DNA of 27,434 nucleotides, taken from CAYLOP01 sp964385305 (lineage in GTDB: Bacteria; Chloroflexota; Anaerolineae; Anaerolineales; E44-bin32). This document shows, one piece after another, positions 23,196-27,434 of the stretch. The stretch lies in assembly GCA_964385305.1 (NCBI GenBank), contig CAYLOP010000026.1, positions 1 to 27,434 of the forward strand, written 5' to 3'. The position numbers and the translations under genes are program-made. Position 1 is the stretch's first letter, and every line of letters begins with the position of its first letter. The notes beneath the pieces were generated by a model. It had not been told where the DNA came from. It did no database searches and saw only the letters and a program-made list of their open reading frames with translations.

Positions 23196-24187
23196 GGCAC
23201 AAGGACACCCGCCCCATCGATCCGACTATGCTTCAAATCGAATAAGGCTTCGTTTGCTTCGCCCAAAGGATAAGTCTGTACCGTGGCATGAACGGGAATT
23301 TCTGCAGCAAGATTTAAAAATTCCACACCGTCCCGATAAGTCGCATTCGCGACGCTGCGAAGTGTACGCTCACTATAAATCAAACTGTATTCCATCTCCG
23401 GGATGTTGCTCAGGTAAATCGCATTAATCGCTAACGTTCCGCCTGGGCGTAATTTCCCGAGGATGACCGGCACCAAATTTCCCACAGGGGCGAAGAGAAT
23501 CGCCCGATCCAGGAGAGCTGGCGCCTGATCCCGGGAGCCTCCTACCCAGGATGCACCCAGATCTCGTGCTAAACGCCGATGTCCCTCGCTGCGAGTAAAG
23601 ACGTACACCTCACATCCCCAATAACGTGCAACCTGAATAGCAAGATGTGCACTCGCTCCAAAGCCGACCAGCCCCAAACGCTCTCCGGGTTTGAGATCAC
23701 ATTGATGTAGGGAACGGTATCCGATGATGCCAGCACAGAGCAGTGGTGCGATCGAGATTTCGCTCAGTTCAGTGGGTAATGGGAGTGCGAAGCGCGCTTC
23801 GGCAAGCATGTACTCAGCATAACCCCCATCCACGTCAAATCCAGTGAACTCCGCCTCCGCGCAGAGATTCTCCTCCCCCCGTTCACAGTGCCCACACACG
23901 CCGCAGGATCGATACAACCACGGAACCCCCGCCCGGTCGCCGATAGCCCAACCTTCTACCCCCTCCCCCATCTCCGCGACGGTTCCAACGACTTGGTGAC
24001 CGGGTGTGAGAGGGTATGCCTTTGGAATGATCTCACCCTCCACGGTATGGAGATCGGTATGGCAAATTCCACACGCTTGAACTCGAAGAAGTAATTGCCC
24101 TGGGCCGACTTGCGGCTCGGCAATCTCCATAAACCGCAGCGGTGATCGCTCGATCTCATCGGGTTGAGACAATCGCAACGCCTTCAA
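23192..24187 (-). CDS. Zinc-dependent alcohol dehydrogenase family protein
   Basis: This 331-residue medium-chain dehydrogenase probably oxidises or reduces an alcohol/aldehyde pair with NAD(P). Catalytic zinc ligands are C39?-type: CGICHTDLH supplies the Cys, TPGHQVVG supplies H64, and C151 in LLCAGIIGYRSL is the third. The structural zinc site is complete (C95, C98, C101, C109 in SCGVCGHCERGEENLC). The nucleotide fold shows LGLVGFGASAHLAIQVA near 171. GHQVVG in place of GHEVVG is typical of one ADH subgroup. The start is TTG at 24185-24187, supported by a strong GGGAGGA four bases upstream. It overlaps the DUF72 gene and lies 103 nt behind inositol-phosphate synthase. The substrate is unknown; Rex-regulated ADHs exist in other bacteria but I found no Rex site here. 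Confidence 0.94.
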   Translation of the reverse strand: MKALRLSQPDEIERSPLRFMEIAEPQVGPGQLLLRVQACGICHTDLHTVEGEIIPKAYPLTPGHQVVGTVAEMGEGVEGWAIGDRAGVPWLYRSCGVCGHCERGEENLCAEAEFTGFDVDGGYAEYMLAEARFALPLPTELSEISIAPLLCAGIIGYRSLHQCDLKPGERLGLVGFGASAHLAIQVARYWGCEVYVFTRSEGHRRLARDLGASWVGGSRDQAPALLDRAILFAPVGNLVPVILGKLRPGGTLAINAIYLSNIPEMEYSLIYSERTLRSVANATYRDGVEFLNLAAEIPVHATVQTYPLGEANEALFDLKHSRIDGAGVLVP

Positions 24188-24290
24188 CGAGTCCTCCCCT
24201 TTTTCAGCGAGACCTCAAGATAGGCTGCATATAAAGATCCATGCCACCACATCGCTAACTACAAGGGACCAGGCCATCTTGCGTCGCCCC

Positions 24291-25385
24291 TTACTCTCCG
24301 ACCGGCGCTTCCGCAGCGATGAACGCTTCGGTCATCCGACGGGCGCGATCATCCGAGAATTGCTTGGGTGGGGTTTTCATGAAATAGGCCGACGGCTCTA
24401 GGATCGGTCCAGACAGCCCTCTATCCAACGCCAGTTTTGCACAGCGCACAGCGTCAATCACAACCCCTGCCGAGTTGGGGGAATCCCAAACCTCGAGCTT
24501 AAGTTCAAGATTGAGAGGAACATCCCCAAATGTGGTGCCCTCCATGCGGACGTAGCACCATTTTCGATCTTTCAACCATGGGACATAATCGCTGGGTCCA
24601 ACATGAATGTCTTCGGCAGCTAATTTATACGGCAGCAAACTGGTGACGGCACCTGTTTTAGAGATTTTCTTCGACTCCAATCGCTCGCGCTCCAGCATGT
24701 TGTAGAAATCCATGTTACCGCCGAAATTAAGTTGATAAGTGTGATCAATCTTCACACCGCGCGCATTGAATAGGGAAGTCAAAACACGGTGTGTAATCGT
24801 AGCACCGACTTGGCTCTTGATGTCATCGCCGATAATGGGCAAACCGCGCTCATGAAAGCGCGCTGCCCAGTACTCAGAACTCGCTATGAAGACGGGGATG
24901 CAATTGACAAATGCACAACCTGCTTCGATGATTTGTTCAACATACCACTTCGTAGCCATCTCGGCGCCAACGGGCAAGAAGCTGACGACAACATCGGTAT
25001 GGGTCTCTTTTAAAATCCCAACAATATCATCGGTCGGACCAGGCGCCTTTTCCACAATTTTCGAAAGATATTTTCCGATGCCGTCATGAGTCATACCGCG
25101 ATGGACTGGAACGCCACTCTCGGGCACGTCAGCGAACTTAACGGTATTATTGGGGTAGGCAAGAATGGCTTTGCTCAAATCCAGCCCGACCTTGCCGGTT
25201 ACGACATCAAACGCCGCACTAAACTCGATATCCGAGATATGGTAACCACCAAGATCAACGTGCATCAGGCCAGGTACTTGATCTGAAGATGCGGCATTTC
25301 GATAGAAATGTACTCCCTGGACCAATGCGGACGCACAATTACCTACACCAATGATTGCTACGCGTACTTTCTTCTTTACTGGCAT
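24291..25385 (-). CDS. ino1: Inositol-3-phosphate synthase
   Basis: This NAD-dependent enzyme turns glucose 6-phosphate into inositol 3-phosphate, the first step toward inositol lipids or solutes such as di-inositol phosphate. The 364-residue length fits the short prokaryotic type. The N-terminal Rossmann motif VAIIGVGNCASALVQGV (about 9-25) is followed by SFLPVGAE, FVNCIPVFIASS, the strongly conserved GDDIKSQVGATITHR loop, LNFGGNMDF and GPSDYVPWLKDRK, all shared by the family. The ATG at 25383-25385 has a good AAGGAGG Shine-Dalgarno. It diverges from the histidine kinase gene and is followed, after 103 nt, by the ADH gene. Confidence 0.97.
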   Translation of the reverse strand: MPVKKKVRVAIIGVGNCASALVQGVHFYRNAASSDQVPGLMHVDLGGYHISDIEFSAAFDVVTGKVGLDLSKAILAYPNNTVKFADVPESGVPVHRGMTHDGIGKYLSKIVEKAPGPTDDIVGILKETHTDVVVSFLPVGAEMATKWYVEQIIEAGCAFVNCIPVFIASSEYWAARFHERGLPIIGDDIKSQVGATITHRVLTSLFNARGVKIDHTYQLNFGGNMDFYNMLERERLESKKISKTGAVTSLLPYKLAAEDIHVGPSDYVPWLKDRKWCYVRMEGTTFGDVPLNLELKLEVWDSPNSAGVVIDAVRCAKLALDRGLSGPILEPSAYFMKTPPKQFSDDRARRMTEAFIAAEAPVGE

Positions 25386-25454
25386 TCCTGCCTCCTTGAA
25401 GCATTAGACAAACAGCACTTCATATTTTACAGCAACAGATATATAACCAGATGA

Positions 25455-25486
25455 CCATCGAACTGTTCATAGAGGTGTGCTAAAAT
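25455..25486 (+). promoter_or_regulatory. Probable extended -10 promoter of the histidine kinase gene
   Basis: TAAAAT (25481-25486) is preceded by TGC (TGN extension) and, 17 nt upstream, by a weak TCGAAC. Start near 25493 would place the GTG at 25477 upstream of the transcript and leave the AGGGA Shine-Dalgarno and ATG at 25513 in a short leader. Confidence 0.5.
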
Positions 25487-25512
25487 CCAAATTATCCTAC
25501 AGGGATCTCGTT

Positions 25513-26793
25513 ATGGTCGATCAATCTGCCTCGCCATCTATGACACAAAGGCTCGAACGACTACTCGAAATTAGCCGAACACTGACTTCGACGCTCGAGC
25601 TTTCTCCTCTATTGGAATTGATTATCGATGTTTCCTGTGAATTGACACAAAGTCAAGTTGCCTCGATCTTGCTCTTTGATAAACCTTCTGGTGAACTCAT
25701 TTTCCAAGCTGTTCCCGGCCATCAACGCGAGAGTCTTAGCAATATTGGTGTTCCGCTCGACTCCAGCATCGCAGGTTGGATTTTTCAGAACGCAAAACCG
25801 ATGGTCATCCACGATGCCGCTTCCGACCCGCGTATATTCCGTAAAGTGGACCGTAAACTCAATTTTCAAACGCAATCGCTACTTGGAGTTCCTCTTCTCA
25901 TTAAGGAAAAACCTATCGGCGTGCTTGAAGCCGTAAACAAGCTTGGCGGTGGCAATTATACCGAAGATGACAAGGTGATACTAGAGACGCTTGCTGCGCA
26001 TGCAGCGGTTTCTATCGAAAACGCCCGTCTTATGAGTGAACTGCAACAAGCGAATACGGATTTGATGCGACTAGACGGCATGAAATCGGATTTCATCGCC
26101 ATCGCATCCCACGAGTTACGCACCCCTCTTGGGCTCATCCTGGGACATTCGACGTACCTCAAAGATGTGATCAATCCAGAACTCAAAGAACAAGCCGAAG
26201 TCATCATTCGCAGCGCGATGCGGCTCAAAGACATCATCGAAGATATGGCCACCATTGCCCACCAGGAAAATGGTCAATCGCGTATTCGCAGCGTGCCCTT
26301 CTCGATGAGCCAGCTCGTCGTCGAAATTGTGGCGCGCTTCAAAGGTGCGGCCGAAGAGAAGCATATCCATCTTGGTTACGATATCCCGGCTGATGACAAA
26401 CTCATGATCGAAGCGGACAGAACGAAGATCAGCATTGCGCTCGGCAACTTGGTGGAAAACGCGATCCTGTTTACAGATGAGGATGGTCAGGTTGGGGTCA
26501 AAGCCGAAGCGGACGACACCCACTTGCGGATCTATGTTGTGGATACAGGCATTGGCATACCGCCCGAGGCGATGGAGCGGATATTTGAGCGCTTCTATCA
26601 AGTTGAATCTCACCTGACCAGGAAACACGGGGGCATGGGGCTGGGCCTGTCCATCGCAAAAGCAATGATCGAAATGCATCAGGGGGAGATCTGGTGTGAA
26701 AGCAAGGAGGGCACCGGCAGCCTTTTCTGCTTTACGCTTCCTTTGGAAGGGAGCCCATCGGTGCAAGCCTCTAAAATCTTCTACGGATCCTAA
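25513..26793 (+). CDS. Soluble GAF-domain sensor histidine kinase
   Basis: This 426-residue protein senses a signal through a GAF domain and autophosphorylates a histidine. A GAF domain spans about 29-170 (ASILLFDKPSGELIF, GWIFQNAKPMVIHDAASDPR, LLGVPLLIKEKPIGVLEA). The HisKA domain has the H-box FIAIASHELRTPLG with H200. The HATPase domain has the N-box LVENAILF, G1 DTGIGIP, the F-box ERIFERFYQ and G2 GGMGLGLSIAK. No membrane segment or signal peptide is present, so it should act in the cytoplasm. No response regulator lies beside it, so it is an orphan kinase. The open frame reaches a GTG at 25477, but that codon overlaps the likely promoter, and the ATG at 25513 has AGGGA seven bases upstream. 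Confidence 0.94.
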   Translation: MVDQSASPSMTQRLERLLEISRTLTSTLELSPLLELIIDVSCELTQSQVASILLFDKPSGELIFQAVPGHQRESLSNIGVPLDSSIAGWIFQNAKPMVIHDAASDPRIFRKVDRKLNFQTQSLLGVPLLIKEKPIGVLEAVNKLGGGNYTEDDKVILETLAAHAAVSIENARLMSELQQANTDLMRLDGMKSDFIAIASHELRTPLGLILGHSTYLKDVINPELKEQAEVIIRSAMRLKDIIEDMATIAHQENGQSRIRSVPFSMSQLVVEIVARFKGAAEEKHIHLGYDIPADDKLMIEADRTKISIALGNLVENAILFTDEDGQVGVKAEADDTHLRIYVVDTGIGIPPEAMERIFERFYQVESHLTRKHGGMGLGLSIAKAMIEMHQGEIWCESKEGTGSLFCFTLPLEGSPSVQASKIFYGS

Positions 26794-26805
26794 AACGCTT
26801 TCGGC

Positions 26806-26834
26806 TTGCTCGTTATCCGCGCATCGATTATAAT
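26806..26834 (+). promoter_or_regulatory. Promoter of tRNA-Pro
   Basis: A perfect TATAAT (26829-26834) lies 17 nt behind TTGCTC (26806-26811). Start near 26841 leaves an 8-nt leader before the mature tRNA, which is typical for a lone tRNA gene. Confidence 0.7.
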
Positions 26835-26848
26835 CCTCGAGCTTCACG

Positions 26849-26923
26849 CGGGGCGTGGCTCAGCCCGGATAGAGCGCACGGTTCGGGTCCGTGAGGTCGG
26901 CGGTTCAAATCCGCCCGCCCCGA
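26849..26923 (+). tRNA. tRNA-Pro (anticodon CGG)
   Basis: A complete cloverleaf folds by hand. The acceptor stem is CGGGGCG with CGCCCCG and discriminator A. The D arm is GCTC/GAGC. The anticodon stem is CACGG/CCGTG with loop TTCGGGT, so the anticodon is C26884-G-G. The variable loop is AGGTC, and the T arm GGCGG/CCGCC has loop TTCAAAT. The CCA end is not encoded. It decodes CCG proline codons. The minus-strand open frame across it is the familiar spurious GGFEPPTSRTRT translation of a tRNA. Confidence 0.95.
26889..26908 (+). repeat. tRNA-Pro 3'-half repeat, copy 1 (inside the tRNA)
   Basis: This segment, anticodon-stem 3' arm through the T-loop start, has an 18-of-20 copy at 26956-26975 and a shorter inverted copy at 27069-27085. 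Confidence 0.7.
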
Positions 26924-26930
26924 CTATAGT

Positions 26931-26963
26931 CCTCACGGCTAGCCGATTTTGGTAGCCGTGAGG
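26931..26963 (+). terminator. 11-bp perfect hairpin behind tRNA-Pro
   Basis: CCTCACGGCTA (26931-26941) and TAGCCGTGAGG (26953-26963) are exact reverse complements around an 11-nt loop, starting 7 nt after the tRNA. The stem would stop or protect the tRNA transcript, although no T-run follows the right arm (TCTGCGG). Its right arm also begins a partial copy of the tRNA. Confidence 0.5.
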
Positions 26964-26975
26964 TCTGCGGTTTAA
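26956..26975 (+). repeat. tRNA-Pro 3'-half repeat, copy 2
   Basis: It begins CCGTGAGGTC exactly as in the tRNA and differs at two of 20 positions over the aligned stretch. It lies 48 nt behind copy 1 and forms part of the right arm of the hairpin at 26931-26963. Confidence 0.7.
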
Positions 26976-27068
26976 GGTGGATTTTGCTGGTGTTAAAGCG
27001 CAGTCCACAAGGCTCAAATCCGTGCGACCAGTATTTTGAGATTCGATGAGGGCTCCGTAAATATCAGG

Positions 27069-27085
27069 AACCGTAGACCTCACGG
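27069..27085 (-). repeat. Inverted copy of the tRNA-Pro repeat, copy 3
   Basis: On the minus strand CCGTGAGGTC is repeated exactly (27076-27085) and continues TACGGTT, one mismatch from copy 2 over 17 nt. The site sits in a hairpin, GAACCGT (27068-27074) with ACGGTTC (27082-27088). Confidence 0.6.
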
Positions 27086-27115
27086 TTCATCAGCTTTGCT
27101 TGAATTTGCCAGCTC

Positions 27116-27316
27116 CTAATATACCCAGATCGGTATCCAATATTTGCGGTTGTTAATCCAATTCGATGACCACATGGCTCTGAACTGTGTGCCTCGTTGT
27201 TTCCAAAATTCCTTTGTCTGCACCTCAGTATCCAAAGCGGGGATCACACGGTTTGAACTTCTCCAATTAAATAATCTGATTGGATATATGAGCTGCCGGA
27301 TAAGCGGAAATACCAT
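27116..27316 (-). CDS. Unrecognised short open frame in the AT-rich tail
   Basis: A 66-codon frame from the ATG at 27314-27316, closed by a TGA a few codons upstream. The peptide is rich in Trp, Ile, Asn and Arg (for example FWKQRGTQFRAMWSSNW) and has no domain I recognise. No Shine-Dalgarno is apparent upstream. It could be a fragment of a mobile-element gene or no gene at all. Confidence 0.2.
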   Translation of the reverse strand: MVFPLIRQLIYPIRLFNWRSSNRVIPALDTEVQTKEFWKQRGTQFRAMWSSNWINNRKYWIPIWVY

Positions 27317-27434
27317 TATTTTTCAGTTCGTTATAAGGTCTCACAACGGAAATGCTCATTGCGCCACTGGGAACCTAAGGTGGGATTTGAACGCCTTTGT
27401 CAGTCACTGTCTGTCTCTCAGACAGGCACATAAA

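Larger units (their letters stand above)
26924..27434. other. AT-richer tail behind tRNA-Pro, possible decayed integration site
   Basis: About 510 nt with no firmly supported gene. Besides the tRNA-derived copies there is a segment near 27010-27030 (GGCTCAAATCCGTGCGACCA) resembling a T arm and CCA end, and a minus-strand TTCAAATCCCACC near 27380-27395. A hairpin (CTGTCT 27411-27416 with AGACAG 27420-27425) lies at the window edge. The base composition between about 27100 and 27350 is visibly richer in A and T than the rest of the window. Confidence 0.45.

Noticed and set aside
26116..26847. 243-codon minus-strand frame opposite the histidine kinase
   Set aside because: Shadow frame; the plus strand carries complete kinase motifs.
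26844..27083. 79-codon minus-strand frame with GGFEPPTSRTRT
   Set aside because: It is the well-known spurious translation of the antisense strand of a tRNA gene; tRNA-Pro lies at its end.

Overview
The window is a chromosomal stretch of a bacterium that looks like a member of the Chloroflexota, most likely Anaerolineae-like. This rests on gene content: Rex, Obg-NadD, an MreB homologue joined to the ATP synthase genes, inositol-phosphate synthase, a GH38 mannosidase, and an ATP synthase alpha subunit with a long insertion. It is an inference from family resemblance, not a database result. Most of the window is ordinary housekeeping and metabolic sequence. I see no CRISPR array, prophage, transposase or obvious defence locus.

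Layout. (1) 8-3226: a Mn-type superoxide dismutase (-) with a near-consensus promoter, then rightward an EamA-type transporter, a 70-residue zinc-ribbon protein, a possible 32-residue overlapping micro-ORF and a 3-mercaptopyruvate-type sulfurtransferase. (2) 3312-6191: a large GH38 alpha-mannosidase (+). (3) 6478-9118: obgE-nadD (-) diverging from the redox repressor gene rex (+); the shared upstream region holds a convincing Rex-like operator and a symmetric inverted repeat containing a -10 hexamer on each strand. (4) 9188-14967: promoter, atpA-atpG-atpD-atpC and an mreB-like gene 5 nt behind atpC, closed by an intrinsic terminator. The F0 genes and atpH are not upstream of atpA, so the ATP synthase genes are split. 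The MreB-like protein has lost ATPase residues. (5) 15058-18761, all (-): a GNAT acetyltransferase, a lipoprotein Ntn-hydrolase (C45/choloylglycine hydrolase-like), an mntP manganese exporter gene broken by two compensating frameshifts, and an MBL-fold hydrolase. (6) 19081-19719: a class II aldolase (+), followed by about 510 nt without a convincing gene. (7) 20231-22165: yebC-ruvC-ruvA (-), with an extended -10 promoter and a hairpin next to the yebC Shine-Dalgarno. (8) 22431-25385: inositol-3-phosphate synthase, a zinc alcohol dehydrogenase and a DUF72 protein (-). (9) 25513-27434: a soluble GAF histidine kinase, tRNA-Pro(CGG) with its own promoter, and an AT-richer tail carrying partial copies of the tRNA 3' half, suggesting a decayed integration site.

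How the genes relate. Energy and redox are the clearest theme: Rex (NADH/NAD+ sensor), F1-ATP synthase, superoxide dismutase, a manganese exporter and a sulfurtransferase. Genome maintenance (RuvA, RuvC) and ribosome assembly/NAD synthesis (Obg, NadD) form standard small operons.

No clearly new multi-gene system is visible. The points most worth following are the ATPase-degenerate MreB homologue coupled to the F1 operon, the Rex operator architecture, the zinc-ribbon/micro-ORF pair, the tRNA-Pro fragment repeats and the double frameshift in mntP.
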